Shown: positions 21,811 to 34,400 of the stretch, piece after piece
Numbering within the stretch: the stretch's first letter is position 1
How the letters are laid out: the number at the start of each line of letters is the position of its first letter
NCBI RefSeq assembly: GCF_030269925.1
Contig: NC_085121.1
Coordinates: 10,743,501-10,807,500 of the forward strand
Direction: 5' to 3'
Source: Bombyx mori
Lineage: Eukaryota > Arthropoda > Insecta > Lepidoptera > Bombycidae
Length of the DNA: 64,000 nucleotides
Notes under the pieces: model-generated
The model's database searches: none
The model's input: only the letters and a program-made list of their open reading frames with translations
What the model was told of the DNA's origin: nothing
Made by a program: the position numbers and the translations under genes

Positions 21811-22952
21811 TATCCGAAAAATAAACAGGACTTGAAATATTTGTTGATTAAAATAAATTTATTTGACTAAGAAATAAATTTTTACAAAAAAAAAAACATT
21901 TTTATTAAATAAAGTTTATACTAACTACTAGATATTTATTACAGACATTGTAATACTCAATTAAAATTTTAGTAAGGCTTTGTCATATATTTTGTACTTA
22001 AATGTAAATTTTTACTGTACATTTTAAATGTTATTTTACATTTCAATTGATTATTTATGTTGCCAAACTAATTTTGATAATTAGTTATTATGACCCGATT
22101 TCTTATTGCAGGTGAGATAATGTTTTTGTGCAACTAAATATAAACTCTTATGATATTTAAACAAATAATTAGTTAAATAAAATAACAAAATACTCCAGTT
22201 TGAGAATTGCAGCCTTAAAGTCTATTTTTCAGCTGTTTATTTAAATTACCTACAGCTTTTGTCTGCTTTAGATAACAAGTTAAAAAAGTATTGAAAAAGT
22301 AAAGTTAATAAATAAACTTTAGGCTATGTTTTTTTATAAACAAAACTACTGTTAAATCACTAGAAAATAATCACGGTGACCTATCGTGAATATCTAATAT
22401 GTAGTATGGAATTCTGTTAATGCCAATTGATAGACACAAAATACACCTTAAAACTATGAACAGAGCTTGCAAGTTATTTTATACCAACAAAAATATAAAT
22501 CATTCACTTGAAACACTACATATTCTATGACGTAACGGAGAACATGTCATTAGTTAATTTTACCAGATATTATAAAAAATTACATTTGCGTTCTTAATTC
22601 AAAACTATTTTTAAATTACCAAAAATAAAATGATGGCGATATGCACCGCCGGTTCGAAAATTATGTGACAAAAATTACAACCATTATAACACATTTATAT
22701 ATTTTTCTATGCATAATTTCACTGCTTCACCCAATCTCAAAGATGAGATTTCTAAAAATATACTGAAATAATCATAAATGTTGATTATACCTGCAAAATT
22801 ACTTTTGGTGATTGAAATCTAGTGCATTATATTATTTAGTTCCAATAGCACAACACACTTTACCAATTATTGTAATATCATCAATGTCAAATTCATGTTC
22901 CAATGCCACAGCACCACCTCATATAAAGCTATGAGGTTTATATTTGTAAGTC
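21811..22952. other. Convergent 3' interval DTWD1 / ebi
   Basis: AT-rich sequence expected to hold both 3' UTRs. A likely DTWD1 polyadenylation signal is at 21820. No repeat, RNA gene or conserved frame is recognised. Confidence 0.5.
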
Positions 22953-25900
22953 TCAAAGTTTACGAAGATCTAACACAAATACACTGCCGTCACTAGCACT
23001 GGCTCCCACTTTGGTACCACGAGAATTCCAGCATACTTCAAAAATACCACCAGTACCTTTGTAAGAATGTACAAGGCTTCCAGTTTGTGTTGACCAAATG
23101 TGAACACACTTGTCAAAAGAACCGCTTGCCAAAAACTTACCATCAGGAGAGAATGCAACACTGTAAACTGGTTCAGTGTGTTTTGTTAGTGTGTGAATAC
23201 AGACACCTTTTTCAACATCCCATAAGCGGACGGTTGAATCAAATGATGCACTAGCAAGAATTAAATTCATGTTAGGATTCTGTGTGCCTGGTCCAGTTGG
23301 TGACCATTTGATAGTATAAATCTCTTTTGAATGTGCTTGCAAATCATGAACCCAGGTATCTTGCTTCATTGACCAAATTTTAAGAGTCATATCATCAGAA
23401 CAAGATGCAAGTAGCTGTCCTTGTGGGTCCCATTTTATTGCATTAACCTCATTCTGTAAAAAATACATTTTTAATTATAGTTTCTTTTATTTCTGTCAAA
23501 AGCAAACGAGTGCAGGGTCCACAACATACTAAGTGGTATGAGAGATTAAGACGTGAATATTTGCGTCCGCTCTCAGACTCCAAGTCGTCGTGGACTTAAG
23601 GATAATAAAGATGCATTCGAATTGAGCGATAGAGTGTGCCAGTGTTCAAATTCCGCGTCAAGGTACCAATATTTCTAATGAAATACGTCCTTAACAAATT
23701 TTAATGTTCATGATTGACATGATTCACAGTTCACAATTCAACATTGTGTGATAAAAATCAAATTAGCAAAAATTATAATTTTCGTAATTATTGATGGTAG
23801 GGTATCTTGTGAGTCCGCAATGGTGTTTACCACCTGTGTATTTCTGCCATGAAGCAGTAATGAGTTTGGGTTGGAAGGTTGAGGCCATGTCTATGGGCTC
23901 TGGTTACCACATTACGCCAGGTAGGCAGTGAGCTCATTCACCCATCTAAGCAATAAAAAAAGTACGTACTTAACTCACACTAATTAATGTATGTGGTTTT
24001 TTAACCAAAGGCAATAATAAAATAAACAATAAAATGAATTTTGAAGATTGTACTTACGGTGTGTCCTTGGAAACTTTTAATTGGTTTGTCAGCATTTAAT
24101 TTACAAACGTGTATACACTGGTCAGTAGAACATGAAGCAAAGGATGTATTTGTCTGCCAGTCTACATCTAGTGCTGGTGCTAAATGGAATGAGAATTGTT
24201 GGGTACATTGACCTGTTGAAGCATCCCATATAATCGTTGTTTTATCAACCTAAAATAATTATTATGTCAATTCTAAGCTTATTTTTACATAACTTACTCT
24301 AATGTTTTATGATAACTAAAAAACATTTTTTTAATATATAAACTTATAAATCTGTAGTACCCCTGCACTAAGGATGAAATTTCCTCTTTTGTTCCATTTG
24401 AGTGCAAATATAGGTCCCTTGTGTTGACCTAAAGTCGATGCTAATGTACCATCTGTAGTCCAAATTCGAGCATAACCATCATATGATCCAGTTGCCAAAA
24501 GATTTCCATCGCACTATAATAAAAAGTTAAATATTATTATCATATTATTTCTTTAATTCAACTTGCAATGTCCCTAAATTAATCATATTAAATAAATTAG
24601 AAAATAAAAAAAATTTCTTTTTATGCACATCAGAGTGAACAATCTCATGCCCACTTTGTGTAAAATTATTACTGGAGCCCATAGACATCACCCGGTGACT
24701 GTAGCCACCTGTGTTGAGGTACAAATCTCGATGGCATTGTGTAATGGCTATTCCACCCCGGAAATCGGAATACATGACTACTTTGCGGCAGAAATAGGCA
24801 GGATGGTGACGCTTTCTGTGGGCTCACAACGCATGCTTTTTTTACAAATAAATGAATGAATAAGTATTAATTAAAAAGCTTGTAAACTTACATTCCAGTC
24901 CAGTGAAGTGACATCTTTGTTACTTGGTACTTCAGTACCTCCTTTTTGAATACAGTGTCTGAGTACTAGTTGGTTTGGAGTAGTTGTTGGGTTGTCAGAC
25001 ATATCCCAAATTCTGTATAAATTTAAGTAACATTATTATTTTAATTTGCAGTACATAGGTGTACTGGTTATTTTTGTTTGAAAACAATGTAAAAGCTTTC
25101 AATTTTACAGCTTAAATTGTTCAATTATTGAATTATTTTAATGTTAAATTACTATTCTACACTAATTAGTATAATAAAAAAATTATTTTAATCAACTTAC
25201 CTAGCTGTACTATCACCTGATCCACTGGCCAGTAAATCCGTGCTTGGGTTCCATGCACAAATAAATACTTCAGATTCATGACCTCTTAGTACAGTAGCTT
25301 TGTTTGCTGGAATTTCAATTGATGTGTCCATGTCCATAGGCACGGGTATGTTTGATGCTGGTGTCTCAGCACTTGCTGCAGCTTGTGCACTGCATGTTGT
25401 ACCCTTTAAAAATATTTAGAAAATAATACACAGGATCCCTATATCTTTGTGTACATCATAACAAGAGTTGTAGGTGAACCTTAATGTAAATGTAAAATTT
25501 AATTTATAGCTAATTTAAAAAATATGCATATCTTTGAACAAGCTCACAGTCCCCTGATATAATATTTGGAGAGCACTGTGTCCCATTCTATGATTGTTGG
25601 TGTTTACTAAACTCATGGGTAGAGATGGGGTGTTGCTATTCTAGATTGGTTTCACAAAGCAGAGAATAAATGGGTTTTATTTTTTCACTCATAGTAAAGC
25701 AAAGGAAGTTGACAAGTAATCCCAGTTTTCCCAGAAACACAGGATTCAATCAACTAAATCGGCTGTCAGCTCATTTGTTTTGTTATATTACAGGCATTAC
25801 AAATTTGAAATAATAAAATTTTGTATTATATCTTTTGTTATTTTTTTAGGGACCAGTTGTTACACTGGTGGTAGGACCTCTTCAGAGTCCGCGCGGGTAG

Positions 25901-28395
25901 GTACCACCACCCTGCCTATTTCTGCCGTGAAGCAGTAATGCGTTTCGTTTTGAAGGGTGGGGCAGCCGTTGTAACTATACTGGAGATCTTAGAACTTATA
26001 TCTCAAGGTGGGTGGCGCATTTACGTCGTAGATGTCTATGGGCTCCAGTAACCACTTAACACCAGGTGGGCTGTGAGCTCGTCCACCCATCTAAGCAATA
26101 AATAAATAAATTTTAGAAAATTATGACAATTGACACATACATACATGCCCATGTTTAAACAGATTAATTCTAAGATCTTGATAATTCTAATCTAGTGTCT
26201 TAGTTACTTAGTACTTGTGTCTTTGATGTTTTTAATTGATGATACTACCAAATAAAACTCACATTAGATTCCAAAAATAAATTTTGTATATTAAGCAAAA
26301 TGTCACTTAAACCAAATAGCCTTTCATCTCTTGATTTGTAAATATAGGGAATTTAAAAGGAAAATTAGGCAACAGACCCAACACAGGGATTAAAGGAGCA
26401 AGCAAGAATTCAATCTACTGTTTTATAGAGTGAAGACTACTTTTAGTACCTTTGTACTACTGTACTGTTTTTACTAGTTATATTTTATTTTAATTGTTTG
26501 CAATTTTCAATCAGAGATACCCGAGATACTTTAAGTTCTACATTTATGTCAACACTGGAACGTATGTTAATAAAAAAATTATCCAAATGGCCTTGATGGG
26601 TTTTCTTCAGGACATGTGTAGTAAGTAATGACTCGGAATAAATCTATTGGTGTTTTTATTTATTACATCTATCTATTTAATTGTAAATTGTGATAATGTA
26701 TCCTTACCACTACATGATAGTACCACTAATTAGTAATAATGTATTTAAATCACAAATAGCATTACAAACAACAAATAAAAAAAACATACATCAACACCAT
26801 TTTGTTCGCTTCCAGATCCCTGTTCTGTTTTGGCAGCTTGTTTCTGAGCATTGTGAGCATTTTGTTTAGCTGCTACTACATCTGGAGTAACAGCATCAAT
26901 CAAGCTGAGGCTTTCTGTGAGACGATTTTCAGTTCCTAGAAGAAAATGTTATAGAATTTAGGCTCTTATTTAGTATTATAAACTGACAGGTAGGCACCAA
27001 CAACCTCCATGTTCCAGTCCAATAGGTAAGATAATTTCATGTGATGCAAGTAACATTGTTATTTGGCAAATAAGTGTGGAATGATTAACTCATGAATCAT
27101 AATCATGTTTTGTTACTTACCATTATCGCCTAATGTTATTTCCGCTGCAGTGTATTGTAATCCTTTTTGTATAATATTCAATAATGCTGCTGGAGGAACA
27201 AGAGCTCCGTTAATGTTACTTTGTGATATGTGTGATTCAATTCCAAAAGAATATGCTGAATGGTGGAAACCTAGAAAAAAATATTTAATTCATAGGTAGA
27301 ATTAATATTCCTATTTAATAACAACAAGTACAGGCCTAATTTACATAGTACATATTGTATTATGCCCCTACTACCTATCTTGTATATTCCTGCCATGCAG
27401 TCACACATATATTAAGTATGCATAATGGTTTGTAGGGTTATTATTTAATATATGATTACATTTTATAATTTCAATAGAATTTGGACAGTAAATGTGCCTG
27501 TAATATTATTGAAAAAATAATGAGCATGGCTGGGGTTACCCACTGGTGGTGGAGTGTCTTCTGAGACCACATAGGTACGTACCACCACTATAAATATATT
27601 CCTGTTTCAAAAGCGGGATAGCTGTTTTACTACACAGTGGAGACTCCTCATGTCTTAAGCTAGATTTTGGCATTCAAGCTGTGATGGCTGTGGGTTCAAA
27701 TAATCACTTAACACCAAGTTTATAACTTTGTGTGTTTTATGTTATCAAATAACAAGTGTGTATTGCAGTATATTGTAAATACATATTAAATTAATTTTTA
27801 CCAGATCACATTGTTTTGAATTTAATTGTAAGAGTAATTTTAGAAACCTACCAACTTCACAAATTTAAGCCTCCAACCACTTTGAGAGATGGTTGCAGTC
27901 TTGTTTAAAGGCTTTACACTATTGAAACAATATAACAAAACAGCTTTACAGTAATAATTAAGGGCGGTGATAGCAGCCCGTGTCAATGACGAGGAACGAT
28001 TTTTGCATGTACTCCATACATAAATAATAGGATATATTTTAATATTCATTCATGTGATTTTGCAATACACATTTATCAGAACATCTTATACAGTATTTAA
28101 AGGGTAAATTATAAACAAGAATTATTGCATTAAATGTGTACAATTCAAAATTCCAGTGTTTCTATAAAACCGATTGATCAACAATGTGACAGGTTGTTTA
28201 TTTCATAAACTGCCTATATTTTAAGTTTCTATAGCCTATGTATTTTTTGCGGTTTCTGTATTTTGAAATTCTTCAGCCACCATGAGCTTGGTTTCACGAA
28301 AAACCAAGCTATTTCAACAATGTATCTATTACTTTACCTGACTCTTGTAAGTAGCGGTACACAAGAAAGTTTACTTCGTCACTAGTAAAACTCAT
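22953..28395 (-). CDS. ebi: Ebi / transducin beta-like 1 (TBL1) corepressor subunit, 507 aa
   Basis: TBL1/TBLR1 proteins are subunits of the nuclear SMRT/NCoR-HDAC3 corepressor complex and act as exchange adaptors linking it to the ubiquitin system; Drosophila ebi works in EGFR and Notch signalling (family knowledge). Exons on minus: 28395-28338, 27270-27121, 26935-26790, 25403-25201, 25012-24892, 24513-24361, 24249-24058, 23453-22953. Total 1524 nt, phases consistent. The N-terminal LisH motif ([19 protein letters not shown], residues 2-20 onward) continues to [15 protein letters not shown] and an F-box-like stretch. A Gln/Ala-containing linker precedes the WD40 propeller from about residue 165, with repeats such as [50 protein letters not shown] and [20 protein letters not shown]. 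It ends [10 protein letters not shown]. Human TBL1XR1 is 514 aa, so it is full length. Confidence 0.96.
23560..23962 (+). mobile_element. Degenerate full-length Bm1-like SINE
   Basis: The head AAGTCGTCGTGGACTTAAGG and a decayed B box GTGTTCAAATTCC are followed by body pieces (TGATGGTAGGGTATCTTGTG, AAGCAGTAATGAGTTTGGGT) and an A-rich tail, with an internal deletion before the tail. It lies in ebi intron 7. Confidence 0.7.
24655..24815 (-). mobile_element. Decayed Bm1-like SINE fragment
   Basis: Contains ACTGGAGCCCATAGACATC and GCGGCAGAAATAGGCAGGAT in minus orientation with many substitutions. It lies in ebi intron 5. Confidence 0.55.
25862..26110 (+). mobile_element. Bm1-like SINE, well preserved, head missing
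   Basis: Contains ACACTGGTGGTAGGACCTCT, GCGCGGGTAGGTACCACCAC and the tail GTCCACCCATCTAAGCAATA followed by AATA repeats. It lies in ebi intron 3 and appears relatively young. Confidence 0.85.
27535..27725 (+). mobile_element. Decayed Bm1-like SINE fragment
   Basis: CACTGGTGGTGGAGTGTCTT, TACGTACCACCACTATAAAT and CACTTAACACCAAG are diverged body pieces. It lies in ebi intron 1. Confidence 0.5.
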
Positions 28396-28623
28396 TTTGC
28401 ATATCAAATGGTAATCACAACAATAACATATTATCAGTAGTAGCCTGTAGTAACTACTTTAGGTCAGTTTAGGTAGTATGTATTTGTAATTTACAGAAAT
28501 ATTATTCGATTTGAAAAATAAACTCGATAGGTTTACATCAAATATAAGTGTATAATCTATGGTAGGTACTCTGAATCACAGATTATTAAACTGAATTTTA
28601 TGAATGCTAAGTCTATTAAATAT

Positions 28624-29758
28624 AGCTTACTGAATTTGGCCCCTTTTTTTTCGGATTTTTTTGTTTTTAATTATTGAAGTGAAACTTCCTTATCGGCGTT
28701 GGAAAAAAATTTACCGTCACATTTTTCGGTTACGCGTCACATTTTTCCGTTACGCGCCATCTGTTTTGTATTCATGTCTATGATAATAAAATCCTTTTGT
28801 TTAAACTTTATCTAATTTAACTTTTTTGTATTCATGTCTATGATAATAAAATCCTTTTGTTTAAACTTTATCTAATTTAACTTTATTTAACCAATTTCTA
28901 GGAAGTTGCATGTAGATCATTTTTCGAAAAATAAGGCCATAAATAAGTTTCACTTCTTACGTGTGTACACTAGTACACGCACACATTTTTTTGTTCGTGG
29001 TTTGTCCGTTAATGTTCGAATGTAAAAATTGTTTGTTTGTCTTTTATTAATTTATAATTAATTGAACAAATGATCACCCTTAAGTTGGCCTCTCTTACTA
29101 GATATCTTTATTTTTATCGCTTAGATTAATTAATTTTGATCAACTATCGTTTGTTCGACAAGTATTAGTGATTGCTCGATCATAAGAACAATTAAATTCC
29201 CAATTATTAATTATTTTATATCTAATAAGCAAACCATCGCATCGTCTCACGCCACCTTTTTATTAGATACATATATATAGAATACAGATATATAGAATTA
29301 GATATTCGTGGAGATAGCAAGGAATCATCTGGACGTACATCAAGCGAACTTCCAGCTAAAATTACTTTGAAAGCTCACATTATGAATGCAATTGATATTG
29401 ACTCATGTTACCGGTTAGTTAACCTTATTTTATATTATTTTTACGTGTATGTATTTAGAACTAAAAATTATTATTCCATCTAAATTTTCAGATTGTCTGG
29501 AGTAGCAGCTTATGATGTCGATCACCAATAGTTGTCGAACAAACGATAATTGATCAAAATTAATTAATCTGAGTTATAAAAATAAAGATACCTAGTGAAG
29601 GAGGCCAACTTAACGGTGATCATTTGTTTAATTAATTATAAATAAATAAAAGATGAACAAACAATTTTTGAATTCGAATATTAACGAACAAACGACGAAC
29701 AAATAATTTAAAATTAAAAAAATCCGAAAGTAAAAAAAGGGTGCTAAATTCACTGAGC
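28624..29758. mobile_element. Foldback transposon with long inverted arms, left arm interrupted
   Basis: The right arm (about 29509-29758) is the inverted copy of the left arm (28624-28675 plus 28990-29190). Matching landmarks: ACTGAATTT near both ends, ATAATTAATT, ACAAATGATCACC, AAGTTGGCCTC, TCTTTATTTTTAT, AATTAATTTTGATCAA and CGTTTGTTCGACAA. The spacer of about 320 bp has no transposase frame. The left arm is split by a second element at 28676-28989. Confidence 0.75.
28676..28989 (+). mobile_element. Nested element (GAAGTGAAACTT family), copy 1
   Basis: Starts GAAGTGAAACTTCCTTATCG. Near the right end it has ATAAGTTTCACTTC, a 12-bp inverted match to the start, then ACGTGTGTACACTAGTACAC and a T run. 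A 60-bp unit beginning TTTTGTATTCATGTC is present twice in tandem (28764-28883). It is the same family as 44278-45221. Confidence 0.65.
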
Positions 29759-31419
29759 CTCATAAATCATAGGTCTTTCAATATTGTAAAGGTTTACCTA
29801 CTACGATTGTATTTTTTTGTCTCAAATATTAAGTGTGTCTATGTTTCAACTTTCAATGCATAATCTGTTATAATCTATGTTCGACAGTTACGTCAAAAGT
29901 GTTAGTGAAATCATTGTGAATTATTTTGGATTTTCTAGAATTAATACATTTGCTGAGAACGAAGGTAAAATCTTTGAAATTAATGCGATTCATTCACATT
30001 TCTCTTTCATACTTATTGCAAAAACAGAGATTTTGCTTTGTTCTGTATATGATTTTGACGCCATTTTGTAGCGCCGGCTGATTTCTAGAATTATAAATTT
30101 GCGATTTTTAGCCTTTGTAAGATTGAGTATTTGTAGTTTACAGTTAACCAGAAAAAAAACCTGCGCTGCGAAGCAAGCTCCAAAAACGCATTTATTATAA
30201 AGTTCATTAATTCGCAAATTCAATAGATAAAAAATATAGTTCTATTGAAATTGTAAGTCATTGAAGAGTTTGTCTACATACTATAAATAATTAGAATGTT
30301 GATGTGTGATATATGCAGGGTGGCCCAATTTTAGTAAGATAAAATCCAAGAGATTTATAGGTAAAATAGGAATTACTTAAAATCCATGTAGTATTATTAC
30401 CATAGTACTTTATGTCTTATCAGGGAAAATATGAAAAATATTCATGTTACAATATTATTATATTTTTGAAGGTATATTTGTGGTATTGAGTAAAAACAAA
30501 TCAATATGGTATTAAATTGTTTTTATAACACATTCTTCTCTTACGTGAAGCAAGCCTTAATGTAGAAATTAAGATAACTTAATGTCAATTTAACATTGCA
30601 GTCTTTTGCATTACTTCAATACTGTACAATTTGTTTGTAAAAGCAATGTTAAACATAAATAGTATTATAAAATTTGTTTAGGACTAGTAAATATAAAACA
30701 TATGGGCATACACAAAGAAAGAAGCAGAAAATTATGTTTTGGGAATAATTGCAATTATTTTCAATCAGTAAAAGCAACTGTAATGAGCACCATTCTAGAG
30801 TTCGTAATGAGAATATACTGGCTTATGATAAAATGGGATCATTATTCATTTACTAAATTAAGCATAAATACTTATTGATTAAGATGGGAATATTTTGTGA
30901 ACTCGTAATTTAAGGCAAGACTATTAGGGAGCACTTCCTCTCACTCTCTTGAGGCACCGTATTTTAGTTGATTCTTAATTTGGTGACGGAATGCAATGCA
31001 ATAAATTTACTGATGTGGTGTCTTTTAATCAAAATGCAAGTTTTGAAATGAAACATTTTGGTGTTTCTTTAAACCATTATATCCATCAACTGTTTCATTT
31101 ATTTTTGGAAAGAATACATCTCTTTTAGAACAAAATTGTAGCTAAATGAATAATATTTCTTAACTGGTATTTACAAATAATAACTACTTACAATAAAAGT
31201 AAAAAGAAGAAATATTTAATAAATAAAATTATCAGAGGAAAAGAAAAACTTGTCTTGGATTCATCAAAATATATGATATTTTGCATATCCATAATATAAC
31301 AAAGTTTATAATGGGAAATAATTTTGTCCAATGTTGTGTTGTTTCTTTAAATAACTAAGTAAAGAAAAAGTAAATTTAAACAAAATTACAGGTAATGCAA
31401 TGAGACAGCGTTTCAAATA

Positions 31420-34400
31420 ATGACTATAACCATGAAAGAACAAGACCAGATGCCTGGGGAGGTAAAAATATTATTTCATTTAAATGTAAAGTTATACATT
31501 TTATTAATTAACAATTTTTGAATAATTTGTTGTAAAATTAGATTAGACGCACCATAATTTATATTAAATCTGTCAGAGGTAGGCAATATAAGGCAATACA
31601 GATAGTATGACCTCTAGTCTCTAGTTATATAAATATTAATTTTAGACTCTTATGGCTGACTTTTAATATTTTTTTGTAATTTTCTGTTAATAACTAGTGA
31701 AATTCAGCGACGGCGGGTGATTGTTTAATAAATCTATAAAAAAAACCTATCATTCTCCTGTTGGTAAAAAGTCTAGGTCCAGTATAGATTTTGAACAAAA
31801 TTGGACAAAAGACGTGCAAGTGCATAGTTGTATGAATTTTTTTCTTGCTCTTATCCTACTATGTGGGATCATTCTGGCATATCGTACGTCATGTTTGCAC
31901 TCACACAATTCATCTGAGTCTTTTTAGGATGCCCCTCCTCATAGCTGTATGAATATAAATATATTAAATATCCAATTGTATGTCTTAAGTTAAGACGTCA
32001 GATTAAGACGACTGGAATCTAGCATCAATGTCGCTATCCACGCGCAGAGGACAGGAGTGAATGGAAGAACATAGTCCTAACAAAAGTCCTCTGTAAAGGT
32101 CACGACCCTCAGCACTGAGGAATACGACGCACGGAGGAGGGATGTCTTAAGTTATAATCTCATACGGTTACAGATGTTACGTGATAATTTATATAAACTA
32201 ATCAAATTTTATATTATTTAGATGGCATTCCCTGAGGCGAAATTAAAGGCACTGGAAGACAAACTTTCACATCCCCGTTGGGTTGTACCAGTGCTGCCAG
32301 AACAAGAATTGGAAGCTCTTCTAGTCGCTGCAACAGAACTAGCTGCAAAAGGTTTAATTTTTTTTCTTTTCACTATTAAACTGAGAATCCTTGATGCTAT
32401 TAACATATCTAGCTATCAAGTGGAAACTCATAAGTTCGTTCCGTTGAACTATTGTTACTGTTTCCACGAGGAAGGAGACCTTTACTATAAAGAGATGTCA
32501 TCATTTGTTCATAGTCAAAGTCTCCTCATCCACCAAACCCAAATTTTCCAAGATTTCAAGTTAAAGAACATCGAGCCAAATATATCAAGCAACCAATAAA
32601 GTAGAAAGCAGGAACATTAAACTTAGAGAACAAATTATTAAATAATTTCGAGGAAAAATTATTAAATTTGCGTTAGAGAGGACTCATGGCAATGGGCTCT
32701 GATGACCACTGAACACCAAGTGGGCCATGAGCTCATTCACACACGTAAGCAATAGAAGAAAACAGAGCATGTGGTGAGAATTGCATTGAATAGTGAATTG
32801 GATCCCGCGCTTTTTGGATGGACGGAGCATCCTTTTTTATCTCTACCTAAACGTTGGTAGCCCAAAGGGCTATTCTAACTACAGGCGGACGAGTAGTTGA
32901 GCTAACGGGCTTAACCTAAGAGAATTTGCTAACAATAGCCCTAGCAAGACCAGTGCTTCGCAGAATCTACCACCGGATCGAAATTACGACCCACTGAGAA
33001 GATCGGACGAGAAACGCACGCAGTGATTTGTCATGGACTAGTTCGCTAGACGAATTCTTCGTCGTAGTTAACGAGTTCGACGGAAACTTTATGAAAACAC
33101 CTTAAATGTGTTAATTGCAAAAGCAAACTACATATATACCTTCTCTAAAACGCGAAAATTTCACTGGTTGGAAAAATATACTTCAAGAATTCCATAATTA
33201 GTCAATCAACTCCATAGAGATGTTTGTGTAGGAAAGATTTGAAAGGACTATTTATTATACTTCTTTAATCACAAATTTCGTCAAAACTACACTTTAGACA
33301 AATATTAATAAAGAGAAAACAATATTTATCTATTCTCAATTTGACAGACATTTTTTTTTTTTTTAATTTTTTAAAAAGTACATGTTATTGAAATGAAAGA
33401 TTAATTCATTTGAATTCAAACCTGTCTCTTAATTTGTAGGTTTGATAATTATTATCAGATAGAGAGTGTAATACAAATTATTTGCTTAACAGGAGAAGAT
33501 GTACACAATGCGGCGTGTCAGAAATTTTACACTGATGCTCTCACAATATCTTTTACAAAGATATTAACAGATGATGCAGTATCATCGTGGAAAAATAATA
33601 TACAACAGTGTGTAAGATCCAACTGTGAGAAGCTAGTCAAGTTGTGTGCTCTTAAACTTGATGATCCCAGATTTTTGCATCTATTGACTATGACATTAAA
33701 CCCCAGTAACAAGTAAGATTTTTATTTCATAAATTATGAAAAAAACTCATTCCTGAAATAAGTGTTTTTTAATTGCCATACTGTCATACTGATTCATAGG
33801 TATAGAATCGGTGTTAAGAGGTTAACCGAACCCAAAAAGATAAACGATTCACCTACCCGTCAAACTGGAAAATTTGAATTCTTCAAGGTTGCAATATGTA
33901 AATAGAGATGCCAAAGCCGAAAAGGGATTGATGTACTAACATTAACTAAGCCGAAAGCACTGTTTGCAGAGCGTAATTATCCTAGTAGTGCTTGAACATC
34001 AAGTAATAGTAGTGTATTAATGTTGTCCAGCGTCTTGTACAAACCTATCACATATATAATATGATTTACTTGTTGCAATTACTCTAAACATTAATCTCAA
34101 AAATATTTCATACATAAAAGATATTTTCTTTAAAATATAAGTTCCTAATAATAAGTTTAATATAAGTAATAATATGGCTTAAGTGCTCATTTAACAACAT
34201 GAGAATATTCACTAGATTAAAAGATTTCAGCTTAGTACAAATATGTATGTTTTTTTAAGATCTTTCTTTTTAAGAGTTTTCGTCTTCAATTAGACTTAAA
34301 GGTAGAGAGTTTTCTATGCAAAATAGGCGGTATTCAGACCCCATAATCATATTGTAAAGCATGTTTAGTACTTACTATGCCTGGTTAACTAGTCATCCGA

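Larger units (their letters stand above)
28396..31419. promoter_or_regulatory. Divergent intergenic interval ebi / faf
   Basis: About 3 kb between the two start codons. It holds the foldback element at 28624-29758 and AT-rich DNA without a recognisable gene. A TTACAG at 31385-31390, 29 bp before the faf ATG, could be the acceptor of a 5' UTR intron. An in-frame TAA at 31393 limits the faf reading frame upstream. Confidence 0.5.

Noticed and set aside
32222..32599. faf exon 2 reading on through intron 2
   Set aside because: Homology to USP9X stops at the AAAAG/GTTTAA donor and resumes at 33493 in the right phase.
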